Part shown: in pieces, positions 8,590 through 19,664 of the stretch | How the letters are laid out: each line of letters opens with the position of its first letter | How positions within the stretch are numbered: position 1 is the stretch's first letter | Source: Syntrophobacterales bacterium | GTDB taxonomy: Bacteria > Desulfobacterota > Syntrophia > Syntrophales > UBA2210 | Assembly: GCA_021163105.1 (NCBI GenBank) | Contig: JAGGXJ010000121.1 | Coordinates: 1 to 36,842 of the forward strand | Length of the DNA: 36,842 nt | Reading direction: 5' to 3' | Notes under the pieces: generated by a model | Seen by the model: only the letters and a program-made list of their open reading frames with translations | What the model was told of the DNA's origin: nothing | Databases searched by the model: none | Made by a program: the position numbers and the translations under genes

Positions 8590-8649
8590 CATCTTATTAA
8601 GTATACTTTAGGAAAATATGGTTAGGAAAATACAGGAGTTTAATATGTT

Positions 8650-8658
8650 TTATCAACA
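8650..8658 (+). promoter_or_regulatory. DnaA box of the unwinding element
   Basis: TTATCAACA differs from the TTATCCACA consensus by one base, at a position where variants are common. It is nine bases upstream of the trio repeats and points toward them. Confidence 0.65.
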
Positions 8659-8660
8659 AA

Positions 8661-8689
8661 TTAACAGCTACTACTATTATTACTATATT
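8661..8689 (+). promoter_or_regulatory. Putative dnaN promoter overlapping the DnaA-trio
   Basis: TTAACA (8661-8666) and TATATT (8684-8689), each one base from consensus, are separated by an optimal 17 bases. The spacer is essentially the DnaA-trio. The predicted start near 8696 leaves a short leader with an AAGGATAGG ribosome site before the dnaN ATG at 8727. Confidence 0.5.
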
Positions 8690-8726
8690 TTCTAATTAAA
8701 AAATTTTTTTAAGGATAGGTGAAAAA

Positions 8727-9836
8727 ATGAATTTTTCGATCAAAAGAGATATTTTTTTAAATGGTATTCAAAAAACTTTGGGAATTGTAGAAAGAAAAAC
8801 AACTCTTCCGATTCTTAATAATATTTTAATTCAAACGGAATCGGAACAAATTAAAATAGTGGCTACCGACAGAGAGATAGGTTTAATTTCATATTGTGAT
8901 GCTAAAATTATAACTCAAGGGAAAATCACGGTTGCTGCCAGAAAACTATTTGAAATGATAAGAGAGATTGAGGGAGATATTATAGAATTTGAGGTAATGG
9001 AAAATAACTGGGTAAACGTAACGTGCGGTAAGGTAATATATAAAATACCGGGTATATCTGCTGATGATTTTCCTGAAGTTTTGGATATTGAAAATATAAA
9101 AACTCTCAAAATAAAATGCAGTGTATTGAAAAATATAATAGACAAGACATTTTTTGCTATTTCCAATGATGAGATGAGGCCGAACCTGAATGGAATATTT
9201 TTTAAGGTGACAGACGGGAGAATCAATGTGGTTGCAACAGATGGTCACAGGTTATCTCTTGTTAATGTACCTTTAGAGAGTGATTTAGGAGATACTGTTG
9301 ATGGGATAATAATACCCAGGAAGGGAGTATCTGAGATAAGAAAGCTTATTGAAGATGGTGATTCTGTCGATATGTGTGTAATTGAAGGTGTATGTGTAAT
9401 CAGGAAGAACAATACCATCTTAAGAATAAGTCTTATCGACGCGGAATATCCGGATTACAAAAGAGTTATCCCGGAAAATGGAGGAGTGGAAATACAGCTG
9501 GACAAAAATCAGATACTTCATTCCCTTAGAAGGATGAGTGTAATGTCTACCGAAAGGTTTAGTGGAGTGAAAATAGAGGTTCATGACCAGAGAATGGTGT
9601 TAACTTCAACCAACCCGGATGTTGGGGAGGCAAAAGATGAAATAGATGTGTCGTATAGTGGAGATATGTTGGAGGCGGGTTATAATGTCAGATATCTTAT
9701 AGACGCCATGGAGCCTGTTGTGGAGAATATAATATCTTTTAAAATAAGAGGAGATGAGGGTCCAGGAATTATCGGATCCGCAGGCAACAGTGATTATATG
9801 TGTATAGTAATGCCTGTAAAATTAAGAAAGGATTAG
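8727..9836 (+). CDS. dnaN: DNA polymerase III beta subunit (sliding clamp)
   Basis: The beta clamp is a ring-shaped dimer that tethers DNA polymerase III and other partners to DNA. The 369-residue length is standard and three repeated clamp domains can be followed. The start is RDIFLNGIQKTLGIVERKTTLPILNNIL-like. The middle carries the typical RPNLNGIFFKV and ATDGHRLSLV blocks, and the end is the conserved YMCIVMPVKLR, which lines the peptide-binding pocket. The ATG at 8727 is preceded by AAGGATAGGTG. The gene follows dnaA across the origin and is followed eleven bases later by gyrB, with no recF between. Confidence 0.96.
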   Translation: MNFSIKRDIFLNGIQKTLGIVERKTTLPILNNILIQTESEQIKIVATDREIGLISYCDAKIITQGKITVAARKLFEMIREIEGDIIEFEVMENNWVNVTCGKVIYKIPGISADDFPEVLDIENIKTLKIKCSVLKNIIDKTFFAISNDEMRPNLNGIFFKVTDGRINVVATDGHRLSLVNVPLESDLGDTVDGIIIPRKGVSEIRKLIEDGDSVDMCVIEGVCVIRKNNTILRISLIDAEYPDYKRVIPENGGVEIQLDKNQILHSLRRMSVMSTERFSGVKIEVHDQRMVLTSTNPDVGEAKDEIDVSYSGDMLEAGYNVRYLIDAMEPVVENIISFKIRGDEGPGIIGSAGNSDYMCIVMPVKLRKD

Positions 9837-9841
9837 ATTAG

Positions 9842-12256
<2,415 letters not shown>

Positions 12257-12327
12257 TTTTAGGGATAATTAAGAGGATTCCCACCACTGAACACACACCC
12301 TGAATAGATAGAAAGGTTTTTAAAAAT

Positions 12328-14808
12328 ATGGATCAGTTGTTCCAGAAAAACATACCGGTAACGATAGAAGATGAAATGAAAAAGTCCTACATGGAATACG
12401 CGATGAGTGTAATTGTAGGACGCGCAATTCCCGATATCAGGGATGGCCTGAAACCGGTTCACAGAAGAGCGCTGTTCGCCATGTCTGAGCTTGGGAACAG
12501 ATGGAACAGGCCCTATAAAAAATCTGCAAGAATAGTAGGCGATATTATAGGTAAATACCATCCTCATGGAGACACGGCTGCGTATGATACCGTTGTCAGA
12601 ATGGCACAGGATTTCTCCATGAGATATCCGCTCATTGACGGTCAGGGAAATTTCGGATCTATTGATGGAGATCCGCCCGCCGCCATGCGTTATACAGAGA
12701 TCAGGATGGAGAAGATGGCGGAAGAGCTTCTCTCGGACCTTGATAAGAATACCGTTGATTTTGTTCCGAACTACGACGGGTCTCTTGATGAACCGATGGT
12801 TCTTCCCGCTAGGATTCCCACCCTTCTTCTGAACGGGTCGTCAGGAATAGCGGTTGGTCTGACAACCAATGTCCCCCCCCATAACCTTACCGAACTTGTT
12901 GATGGGATAATAGAGCTTATCCATAATCCGGAACTTTCGGTTGACGATCTTATGGCATTTGTAAAGGGTCCGGATTTTCCCACTGCCGGATTTATTAATG
13001 GCAGAGACGGCATAGTTTCCGCCTACCGTACAGGGCGTGGAATCATCAGGCTCAGAGCGCGTGCCATCATTGAACGAAACGCCAGAAACGACAGGGAGAG
13101 CATTATTGTTACAGAACTGCCCTACCTTGTTAACAAGGCAAATCTTATAGAAAAAATATCCGAGCTGGTAAAGGAAAAGAAGATAAGCGGTATAGCCGAT
13201 TTGAGAGACGAATCAGATCGCGAAGGAATGAGAATAGTAATAGAGCTCAAAAGGGATGAGATATCCGGGGTTATTATCAATCAGCTCTATAAACACACCC
13301 AGATGGAATCGACATTCGGTATAATCATGCTGGCCATTGACCGAGGACAGCCAAGGCTTATGAACCTTAAGGAAATCCTCGGTAAGTTTATCGATTTCAG
13401 AAAAGAGGTGATTACCAGAAGAACAATGTTTGAGCTGTCCAAAGCCAAGGAGAAACTGCATATCCTGGAAGGGTTCATCATTGCTCTCGACAACATAGAC
13501 GAAGTCATAGCGATTATTAAGGCATCACAAACTGCGAAAGTGGCCTCCGAAGAGTTAATGGCACGATTCGGCCTGAGTCAAGAGCAGACCAAGGCAATCC
13601 TGGAAATGAGACTGCAAAGACTGACCGGTCTGGAAAGGGATAAGATACGGGAAGAGCATATAGAGATATCAGCCCTTGTTAAAAAGTTGGAAGGCATACT
13701 CGCGGATTCTCAGAAGATACTCAATATCATTATAGGGGAACTGGAAGATATACAAAAACGATATGGAGATGTCAGGAGGACCGAGATAGTCTTGAGCAAT
13801 ACGGATATCGGGATTGAAGATATGATTGTGGAAGAAGATATGGTTGTTACCATATCACACCAGAATTATATAAAGAGAAATCCGGTGAGTCTGTACAGAA
13901 GCCAGCATCGCGGCGGGCGCGGGAAAGTCGGTATGGGTACAAAAGAGGATGACTTTCTTGAAAGGATGTTTATAGCCTCGACACACAGCCATATCCTGTT
14001 TTTCACTAATCTGGGGCGTGTATACTGGTTGAAAATATACCAGATTCCCCAAGCTGGAAGAGCCGCGAAGGGCAAGGCGATAGTTAATCTCATAGGAGTA
14101 TCTAAGGATGAGAAAATTACGGCGGTTCTTCCCGTAAAGGAGTTTGTCGAGGATAAATTTGTTATAATGGCAACCAGGCGGGGAATTATCAAAAAGACAG
14201 ACCTTATCGCCTACTCCAACCCGAGAAGCGGTGGTATAATTGCGCTTACCCTTGACGAAGGAGACGAACTGATCGATGTTAAGCAAACCAATGGAGACCA
14301 GGATATTTTCTTGGGCGCCAGGAAAGGCAACGCGATCCGATTCAACGAGAAAAATGTCCGTGCCATGGGAAGAACAGCCCGTGGAGTAACCGGCATTAGA
14401 ATAGCACAAGATGATGAAGTGGTTGGTATGGAGGTGTTAAGTGACAACAATTCCATCCTGACCGTTTCGGAAAACGGATTCGGCAAGAGGACTGAGATTT
14501 TGGAATATCGCCTTCAGTCACGGGGTGGAAAGGGAATTATTAATCTCAAGACCACACCGAAGGTGGGTTTTGTGACACGCATAAAACAGGTCACCGGCGA
14601 TGAGGATATTATGCTGATCAGCAACACCGGTAATATTATACGGCTTGGTGTTAATGAAGTTTCACTTCTGCACCGCAGCACGCAGGGAGTTAAACTGATA
14701 GATCTGGACGATGAAGAAATGCTTGTGGGCTTGGCAAGAGTGGAACGCGAAGATCCTGATATGCATGAAGAATTACCCGGCGAGGAGTCAGGGGTGTTTG
14801 AATTTTGA
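12328..14808 (+). CDS. gyrA: DNA gyrase subunit A
   Basis: GyrA cuts and rejoins DNA and wraps it for supercoiling. The 826-residue protein has the breakage-reunion domain with catalytic Tyr122 (in AAMRYTE), the same number as in Escherichia coli. Its quinolone-determining region reads [10 protein letters not shown], so position 83 is threonine and 87 aspartate. Thr at 83 occurs naturally in several phyla, so I infer nothing about resistance. The C-terminal beta-pinwheel starts with the GyrA box QHRGGRG at 526-532, which distinguishes it from ParC. The protein ends in an acidic tail ([13 protein letters not shown]). The gene lies 71 bases after gyrB. An eight-C run falls in the conserved TNVPPHN codons. 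Confidence 0.97.
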   Translation: MDQLFQKNIPVTIEDEMKKSYMEYAMSVIVGRAIPDIRDGLKPVHRRALFAMSELGNRWNRPYKKSARIVGDIIGKYHPHGDTAAYDTVVRMAQDFSMRYPLIDGQGNFGSIDGDPPAAMRYTEIRMEKMAEELLSDLDKNTVDFVPNYDGSLDEPMVLPARIPTLLLNGSSGIAVGLTTNVPPHNLTELVDGIIELIHNPELSVDDLMAFVKGPDFPTAGFINGRDGIVSAYRTGRGIIRLRARAIIERNARNDRESIIVTELPYLVNKANLIEKISELVKEKKISGIADLRDESDREGMRIVIELKRDEISGVIINQLYKHTQMESTFGIIMLAIDRGQPRLMNLKEILGKFIDFRKEVITRRTMFELSKAKEKLHILEGFIIALDNIDEVIAIIKASQTAKVASEELMARFGLSQEQTKAILEMRLQRLTGLERDKIREEHIEISALVKKLEGILADSQKILNIIIGELEDIQKRYGDVRRTEIVLSNTDIGIEDMIVEEDMVVTISHQNYIKRNPVSLYRSQHRGGRGKVGMGTKEDDFLERMFIASTHSHILFFTNLGRVYWLKIYQIPQAGRAAKGKAIVNLIGVSKDEKITAVLPVKEFVEDKFVIMATRRGIIKKTDLIAYSNPRSGGIIALTLDEGDELIDVKQTNGDQDIFLGARKGNAIRFNEKNVRAMGRTARGVTGIRIAQDDEVVGMEVLSDNNSILTVSENGFGKRTEILEYRLQSRGGKGIINLKTTPKVGFVTRIKQVTGDEDIMLISNTGNIIRLGVNEVSLLHRSTQGVKLIDLDDEEMLVGLARVEREDPDMHEELPGEESGVFEF

Positions 14809-14830
14809 TGCAGGACACACCGTGAACCGA

Positions 14831-14846
14831 TAACCGTAAACGGTTA
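14831..14846. other. Short stem-loop after gyrA
   Basis: TAACCG and CGGTTA form a six-base stem with a TAAA loop 23 bases after the gyrA stop. It is not followed by a T-run, so it is not a convincing Rho-independent terminator. Confidence 0.25.
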
Positions 14847-14906
14847 CAATAATAAGCACAAACCCGGCTTGTTGCCAGGAATAAAATTAAGGGAGGGTGA
14901 CAAATC

Positions 14907-15707
14907 ATGAAAAAATGGGTGATAATAGCAGGTGTCGTAATTGTCGTTGTCACAGTTTTAGTTGTAGTGCTCCTCTCGAATCTCGGGCCTGTGATAAAAA
15001 CGGCTGTTAACACATATGGGCCGAAAATAACAAAGACAGATGTTCATCTGTCAAATGTTGATGTTTCTCTGCTGTCCGCGCAAGCAAAGATCAAGAAATT
15101 CTATTTAGGAAATCCGGCCAGATTCAAATCCCCGGAAGCCATGACAGTTAAATCCATTTTTATTAATATGGATGAAAAATCGGTGCTCGAAGATCCCATC
15201 ATAATTGAAAAAATCGAAGTAGTTACCCCTGAAATTACATATGAAAAGATGGGAAGGACAGACAATTTTCAGGCTATCCTGAACAATATAAAAAGAACGG
15301 CCGGAGCGGAAAAAGCGTCAGAAAAAAAAGCCGCGGGGAAAAGCAAGGGGAAAAAGATAATAATAAAGGATTTCATAATCAGGGACGGAAAAATCAAACT
15401 GGTTACATCAATACTCGGAGGAGAAGGGATCTTCTCACCGTTACCGGACATACACCTCAAGAACATAGGCCAGAAAAAAGGAGGCGCATCACCCGTGGAG
15501 GCGCTTAAGGAGATATTTGCAACACTATACGCAAAGATTATTTCCCCTGACGTTATGGATGCCTTCAACAACCAGCTCAAGGAACTGGGTTCCAGTATTG
15601 ATGCAGCCGGAAAGAGTATCACGTCTCAAGCCGAAACCGCGGGAGAGGGTATCAAGAAAGAGACCGACTCCCTGAAGGGCAAGATAAAGGGACTTCTGGG
15701 GGATTAG
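14907..15707 (+). CDS. AsmA-like membrane-anchored protein of unknown function
   Basis: The 266-residue protein has one N-terminal transmembrane segment (about residues 4-25, very valine-rich) and then a periplasmic part. Its opening (KITKTDVHLSNVDVSLLSAQAKIKKFYLGNP, then FKSPEAMTVKSIFINMDEKSVLEDPIIIEKIEVVTPEITYE) has the cadence of the AsmA/DUF748 superfamily. In those proteins such beta-repeats form bridge-like lipid-transfer folds. It is far shorter than AsmA or TamB, so it would be a minimal member. A Lys/Ala-rich linker (about 130-155) and a C-terminal amphipathic helical stretch follow. The ATG at 14907 has a strong GGGAGGGTGA ribosome site. The family placement rests on pattern resemblance only. 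Confidence 0.7.
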   Translation: MKKWVIIAGVVIVVVTVLVVVLLSNLGPVIKTAVNTYGPKITKTDVHLSNVDVSLLSAQAKIKKFYLGNPARFKSPEAMTVKSIFINMDEKSVLEDPIIIEKIEVVTPEITYEKMGRTDNFQAILNNIKRTAGAEKASEKKAAGKSKGKKIIIKDFIIRDGKIKLVTSILGGEGIFSPLPDIHLKNIGQKKGGASPVEALKEIFATLYAKIISPDVMDAFNNQLKELGSSIDAAGKSITSQAETAGEGIKKETDSLKGKIKGLLGD

Positions 15708-15813
15708 AATTGTCCGGTGTGGTGAACGGTCTCTGTGTTTCCTGATATATGGAGAAGCCACAGAGCCTTCAGAGGAGTGAGTACCTCCAGTTTTTCAATC
15801 AGAACATCAACGC

Positions 15814-16107
15814 TTACGTTAAATTGTGTGTACCAAGCTTCTCACATTTTTCCACATCTTCCAGGTCCCAGGCAAGCAGGGCGGGCCATTCCCGGATACG
15901 CGCCGACTCGAACTCATCGCTTTTAAAAACCTCATGAAGGAGCGACATCTCCTGACTTGTGAAGTGTCCCTCCATTTCTTCGCCGGTAACGGTAAGCAAG
16001 ACATCCAATGACATAAGGTTCTCTTCAATCACAGTCGAAAGGCTTTTTGTCTTCCGTTTGATGATACCCTCTAGGTATTCTGATATGTAAACGTTAAACG
16101 TCTCCAT
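15814..16107 (-). CDS. Hypothetical 97-residue helical protein
   Basis: I do not recognise this protein. The open frame runs to 16197, but the ATG at 16107 has an excellent AAGGAGAG ribosome site five bases upstream, so I take 97 residues. It begins METFNVYISEYLEGIIKRK and looks mostly alpha-helical and acidic, with a tryptophan-containing C-terminal part (REWPALLAWDLEDVEKCEKL). The first 25 residues resemble the beta-strand and helix start of ribbon-helix-helix proteins, but the rest does not. It is alone on the minus strand between two plus-strand units. A convergent arrangement with the AsmA-like gene and a divergent one with archease make it an independent transcription unit. Confidence 0.6.
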   Translation of the reverse strand: METFNVYISEYLEGIIKRKTKSLSTVIEENLMSLDVLLTVTGEEMEGHFTSQEMSLLHEVFKSDEFESARIREWPALLAWDLEDVEKCEKLGTHNLT

Positions 16108-16242
16108 GGACTCTCCTTGTCTGTATGATATGTCTGAGGCACGGAGTGTAACAGGTCTCATTATTGATAGCAATGCGAACCGGCACGGGGCTTCCATTCC
16201 TCAGGTAAGTGGTCTATACTTGAAAAACAAAAGGTATCCGAT

Positions 16243-16686
16243 ATGAATAAAAAGAGAAATCGGGTGGCGTTCCCACCTTATAGAATATTTGACCATACGG
16301 CCGATCTGGGAGTGGAGATATATGGGATAAATGAGAGAGACCTCTTTTGCAATGCAGCCTTTGCTGTTTTTGATATAATGACCGATATAAACCTTGTACA
16401 TGCAAGGAAAGAAAAAGAAATTTTTGTTGAAGGCGGCGATCTGGAGGAACTTCTGGTAAATTTTCTCAGAGAGATGTTGTACCTGTACAATGGAGAAGGT
16501 TTGTTATTGAAAGAATTTGTAATTTCCGTAATGGACAACTTTCACATAAAGGGAATAGCAAAAGGGGAGCTGTTTTCGCGAGCAAGACACCGTATGAATA
16601 TTGAGATAAAGGCGATTACCTATCATTGGGTAGAGATAAGAAAAACCCGAGAGACATGGATTGGGAGGGTTATTTTCGATGTCTGA
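16243..16686 (+). CDS. Archease, activator of the RNA ligase RtcB
   Basis: Archease speeds guanylylation and turnover of RtcB. The 147-residue protein opens with the family motif FDHTADLGVEIYG (acidic metal-binding residues). It continues with LFCNAAFAVFDIMTD, the LEELLVNFLREMLYLY helix and the C-terminal EIKAITYHWVEI block. The last eight bases overlap the start of rtcB, so partner proteins are translationally coupled. The ATG at 16243 has a modest AAAGG site. The pairing with an RtcB whose key residues match the archaeal enzyme makes the call secure. Confidence 0.93.
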   Translation: MNKKRNRVAFPPYRIFDHTADLGVEIYGINERDLFCNAAFAVFDIMTDINLVHARKEKEIFVEGGDLEELLVNFLREMLYLYNGEGLLLKEFVISVMDNFHIKGIAKGELFSRARHRMNIEIKAITYHWVEIRKTRETWIGRVIFDV

Positions 16687-18124
16687 TATTAGAATTGAAA
16701 AACTTGATGAATTTCGCTGGATCATACCACCTGCGGGTGGCATGCGTGTTCCCGGGATTATCTATGCCGATGAACGGATGATGAAAAGTCTAGAAAAAGA
16801 TGAAAGCCTCGGGCAGGTTGCCAATGTGGCACATCTCCCGGGTATCATCAGACATTCCCTTGCCATGCCTGATATACACTGGGGCTATGGGTTTCCCATA
16901 GGTGGTGTCGCCGCCTTCGATATGGAAGACGGGATTATTTCTCCGGGAGGGGTGGGGTATGACATAAACTGCGGTGTTCGCCTGATGGTGACAAATCTCC
17001 AATTTGGTGAAATTAGAGAACGGTTAAAAGATCTTGTTATTGCCCTTTTCAGGGATATACCTGCCGGTGTGGGATCTGAAGGTCCCATTGAACTTTCTCC
17101 CGATGAAGAAAAAAGAGTGTTGCGGGAAGGCGCCGGATGGGCAGTCAAACTTGGGTATGGCTCCGGGGGCGATCTGGTGACTATCGAGGATGGCGGCAGG
17201 ATGGAGGGGGCGGATCCCTCCTGCGTGAGCGAGCGGGCACTTGAAAGGGGCAGAAGACAGTTGGGAACACTTGGCTCCGGGAACCACTTCTTGGAGATAG
17301 AGGTTGTGGACAAGATCTTTGACAGAAAAATTGCCTCCACATTCGGGCTGATGGCAGAGGGACAGGTTGCTGTCGCCATTCACACGGGATCCCGGGGTTT
17401 TGGACATCAGGTGTGCGATGACTATCTTGCAAGGATGGTGAAGCGCAGCAACAAGCTGGATTTTCCACTGCCTGACCGGCAGCTGGCCTGCGCGTACATT
17501 GCCTCTGATGAGGGGAAGGAATATATGTCTGCCATGGCATGCGCCGCTAATTACGCCTGGGCGAACAGACAAATACTGACGCACTGGACCAGACAGATCT
17601 TTGAAAAAACGTTGCATATGTCTCCACGCGAAATAGAAATGCGGCTAGTTTATGATGTATGTCACAATATTGCGAAGATAGAGGAATTTCCTGTAGCGAG
17701 CAGGAAAAGGAAGGTGTGTGTGCACCGTAAGGGGGCCACGAGGGCTTTGCCTCCCCAACATCCTGCCCTGCCGGACGTGTATCACGAGGTGGGCCAGCCG
17801 GTACTGATACCCGGGGATATGGGCACAGGATCCTATGTGCTCGCGGGAGCAGAAAAGGCCTTTGAAGAAACATTCGGCAGCTGCTCTCATGGTGCCGGAC
17901 GGGTGATGAGCCGTGGCAGGGCGATAAGGGAGAGCCGAAACAAATCAATAGTAAAAGAAATGGCCGATAGAGGTATTGTGATCATGGCTGCCGGGGAAAA
18001 GACAATTCGTGAAGAGATGCCTGACGCGTATAAGGATATGGAAGACGTGGTGAACATTGTCCATCGGGCTGGCCTGTCCAGAAAGGTCGCGAGGCTCAGG
18101 GCCGTAGGGTGCATCAAGGGATGA
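16679..18124 (+). CDS. rtcB: tRNA-splicing/RNA-repair ligase RtcB
   Basis: RtcB joins RNA 2',3'-cyclic phosphate (or 3'-phosphate) and 5'-OH ends using GTP and Mn2+. I start at the ATG at 16679, nine bases after GGGAGGG and overlapping archease. An upstream TTG at 16661 would destroy that site. The resulting 481 residues carry metal ligands Asp95 and Cys98 (in YDINCGVR), His203 (GNHF), His235 (AIHTGSRG) and His329 (VCHN). The guanylylated His404 is in SCSHGAGR. Length and most of these numbers match the well-studied Pyrococcus enzyme. No RtcR regulator or RtcA is nearby, so control is unlike the E. coli rtc operon. The stop TGA is formed by the first bases of the downstream repeat. Confidence 0.95.
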   Translation: MSDIRIEKLDEFRWIIPPAGGMRVPGIIYADERMMKSLEKDESLGQVANVAHLPGIIRHSLAMPDIHWGYGFPIGGVAAFDMEDGIISPGGVGYDINCGVRLMVTNLQFGEIRERLKDLVIALFRDIPAGVGSEGPIELSPDEEKRVLREGAGWAVKLGYGSGGDLVTIEDGGRMEGADPSCVSERALERGRRQLGTLGSGNHFLEIEVVDKIFDRKIASTFGLMAEGQVAVAIHTGSRGFGHQVCDDYLARMVKRSNKLDFPLPDRQLACAYIASDEGKEYMSAMACAANYAWANRQILTHWTRQIFEKTLHMSPREIEMRLVYDVCHNIAKIEEFPVASRKRKVCVHRKGATRALPPQHPALPDVYHEVGQPVLIPGDMGTGSYVLAGAEKAFEETFGSCSHGAGRVMSRGRAIRESRNKSIVKEMADRGIVIMAAGEKTIREEMPDAYKDMEDVVNIVHRAGLSRKVARLRAVGCIKG

Positions 18125-18236
18125 TTCTGTTGATTAATGGTCTTTTCGCCCAATCTCTGCGTTATGCTCAATCCCGATAGAATCGGGATTGCATATCTTG
18201 ATCTTGAATAAAAATCCTCATAACTCAACAGAATCA
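18122..18236. repeat. MITE-like inverted-repeat element, copy B
   Basis: This 115-base element has ends TGATTCTGTTGATTAATG (18122-18139) and CATAACTCAACAGAATCA (18219-18236), inverted relative to each other. Both arms match copy A at 2555-2697. The centre is a perfect nine-base hairpin, AATCCCGAT/ATCGGGATT (18170-18178 and 18182-18190), in place of the 48-base centre of copy A. Its first three bases are the stop codon of rtcB. AGATG directly after the right end is also shared with copy A, so the unit may extend a few bases. Confidence 0.75.
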
Positions 18237-18449
18237 GAGATGAATACGGTGAAAGAACAGATGCGGGACCATCTGGAATAGTGTTTCCGGGTTCAGTTGT
18301 AACCAATACTTGACAAAAGATAGAATATGATTAACTTGAATTAACGATCCGGAAAACCGGTGGAGGAACAATCTGTTTTTGTTCGGACAGCCGGGTATTT
18401 GGATAGTCGTAAGCTGGATTTGTAAATTTTGAGGAAAGGAAAGAGAATT
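18237..18449. other. Non-coding gap before trxB
   Basis: After the repeat, about 210 bases carry no credible gene. A perfect TTGACA (18310-18315) is followed only by a poor -10 (TAACTT, 18332-18337, spacing 16), so it is a weak promoter candidate for trxB. A small CCGG-AAAA-CCGG hairpin occurs near 18343. Confidence 0.35.
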
Positions 18450-19415
18450 GTGTCTGATATAAATATCCCGGAAAATACCTATGATGCTATTATTGTCGGA
18501 GGAGGGCCCGGCGGACTTACCGCAGGGTTATATGCGGCCAGGGCCGATATGAAAGTGTTGCTGCTGGAAGGAAATGCCCAGGCGAGTCAGATAACAATGA
18601 CGGATATGATAGAAAATTACCCCGGTGTTTCTGAGATCAGTGGTTTTGAACTTAACAAAACATTCAAGAAACAGGCGGTCTCGTTCGGCTTGGAGATCAG
18701 ACCGGAACAGGTAGACCGCATAAACAGAAAAAAATCAGGAGATGTTGAAGGATGGGAGGTTATTACCGATAGCGATACCTATCGGACTCTTTCCGTAATT
18801 GTTTCTACGGGAGCATCCTGGAGCAGCCTGGGAGTACCGGGGGAACAGGAGTTTGTCGGCAGAGGGATATCATACTGTGCCACTTGTGATGCTCCCTTTT
18901 ACAGGGACAGGGAAGTTGCCGTGATTGGAGGCGGAGATACCGCTATCCAGGAAGCCCTCTATTTGACGAAATTCGCATCAAAGGTTACAGTCATTCACAG
19001 AAGAGACCGCCTGCGCGCGGCAGCCATACTTCAACAGAGGGCCTTTGCCAACGAAAAAATTACATTTGCCTGGGATTCTACCGTGGAAAAAATATTGGGG
19101 GAAGATGGTGTAACCGGGGTAAAAATAAAGAATGTGAAAGAGCCTGGCAGGCATGAAGAAATTTCTGTTGACGGCGTTTTTATTTTTGTTGGTCTTGTTC
19201 CTAATACGGATTTTATCAAAGAGGTTGTTAATCTGGACAATGGCGGATATATTATTACAGACAGTGATATGAAGACATCGGCTGGAGGTGTCTTTGCGTG
19301 TGGAGATTGCATCAGCAAATCCCTGAGGCAGGTGGTGACCGCTTGCGGCGATGGAGCGACGGCCGTGCACAGCGCCTTGCTGCATGTTGATGAACTGAAG
19401 GGACAGGTATACTGA
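18450..19415 (+). CDS. trxB: Thioredoxin reductase (NADPH), TrxB family
   Basis: TrxB passes electrons from NADPH through FAD to thioredoxin. The GTG at 18450 is preceded by AAGGAAAG at good spacing and gives 321 residues. A TTG at 18429 would add seven residues but lies over the ribosome site. The FAD-binding GGGPGGLTAGLYAARA is at about 18-33 and the redox pair is Cys143-Cys146 (CATCD). The NADPH-binding GGGDTA is at 160-165 with HRRDRLRA at 183-190 indicating NADPH. The C-terminal FAD block FACGDC is also present. Ferredoxin-dependent relatives share the fold, but the HRR motif argues for NADPH. An FmdB-like gene follows 25 bases later. Confidence 0.93.
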   Translation: MSDINIPENTYDAIIVGGGPGGLTAGLYAARADMKVLLLEGNAQASQITMTDMIENYPGVSEISGFELNKTFKKQAVSFGLEIRPEQVDRINRKKSGDVEGWEVITDSDTYRTLSVIVSTGASWSSLGVPGEQEFVGRGISYCATCDAPFYRDREVAVIGGGDTAIQEALYLTKFASKVTVIHRRDRLRAAAILQQRAFANEKITFAWDSTVEKILGEDGVTGVKIKNVKEPGRHEEISVDGVFIFVGLVPNTDFIKEVVNLDNGGYIITDSDMKTSAGGVFACGDCISKSLRQVVTACGDGATAVHSALLHVDELKGQVY

Positions 19416-19440
19416 ATAATCATTCCTGAGGAGAAAAGAA

Positions 19441-19635
19441 ATGCCGATCTATGAATACGTCTGCGAAAATTGTGGCAGTAAATTTGAATTAATCCGGTTC
19501 GCGAGTGACAATGATAACGATATAGAGTGCCCAGGGTGTGGTGAGAAAAAGGCAGAGAAGGTCGTGTCCTCCCCTGTAGCTTCATGTGGATCCGGTCAAT
19601 CCTGCTCGGGAGGGGGGGCATCTCCCTTCACCTGA
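19441..19635 (+). CDS. FmdB-family zinc-ribbon protein
   Basis: This 64-residue protein starts MPIYEYVCENCG, the hallmark of FmdB-type regulatory or zinc-ribbon proteins. Four cysteines (8, 11, 30, 33) in two CxxC pairs form the metal site. A Gly/Ser/Cys-rich tail with Cys49 and Cys55 follows. It has a GAGGAGAAAAG ribosome site and is close behind trxB. A role with the reductase is possible but unproven. The family name comes from an amide-regulon protein, and most members have no known function. Confidence 0.85.
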   Translation: MPIYEYVCENCGSKFELIRFASDNDNDIECPGCGEKKAEKVVSSPVASCGSGQSCSGGGASPFT

Positions 19636-19646
19636 GGCTGATCCAT

Positions 19647-19664
19647 ACCCCGACGGGTCGGGGT
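19647..19664. repeat. CCCGA palindrome, copy 1
   Basis: ACCCCGA and TCGGGGT form a seven-base stem with a CGGG loop twelve bases after the FmdB stop. Only a short T-poor sequence follows, so it may protect the mRNA end more than terminate transcription. It is one of four related palindromes in the window. Confidence 0.5.

Larger units (their letters stand above)
8650..8710 (+). other. oriC: Probable oriC unwinding element (DnaA box, DnaA-trio, AT-rich stretch)
   Basis: The dnaA-dnaN gap contains TTATCAACA (8650-8658), a nine-base linker, and then six consecutive trinucleotides CTA CTA CTA TTA TTA CTA (8668-8685). On the complementary strand these read 3'-GAT/AAT-5', the DnaA-trio repeat described in Bacillus subtilis and other bacteria. 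A nearly pure A/T tract (8686-8710) follows and would melt easily. Box, linker, trios and A/T tract lie in the established order and strand. The exact number of functional trios and the need for further boxes are not known from sequence. Confidence 0.75.

Noticed and set aside
5534-9836. parS sites for ParB near the origin
   Set aside because: No string close to TGTTTCACGTGAAACA was found by eye; a computed search over the whole chromosome is needed before stating absence.
15731-15765. CTCTGTG/CACAGAG hairpin as a terminator of the AsmA-like gene
   Set aside because: The stem is only seven bases with a 21-base loop and has no following T-run.
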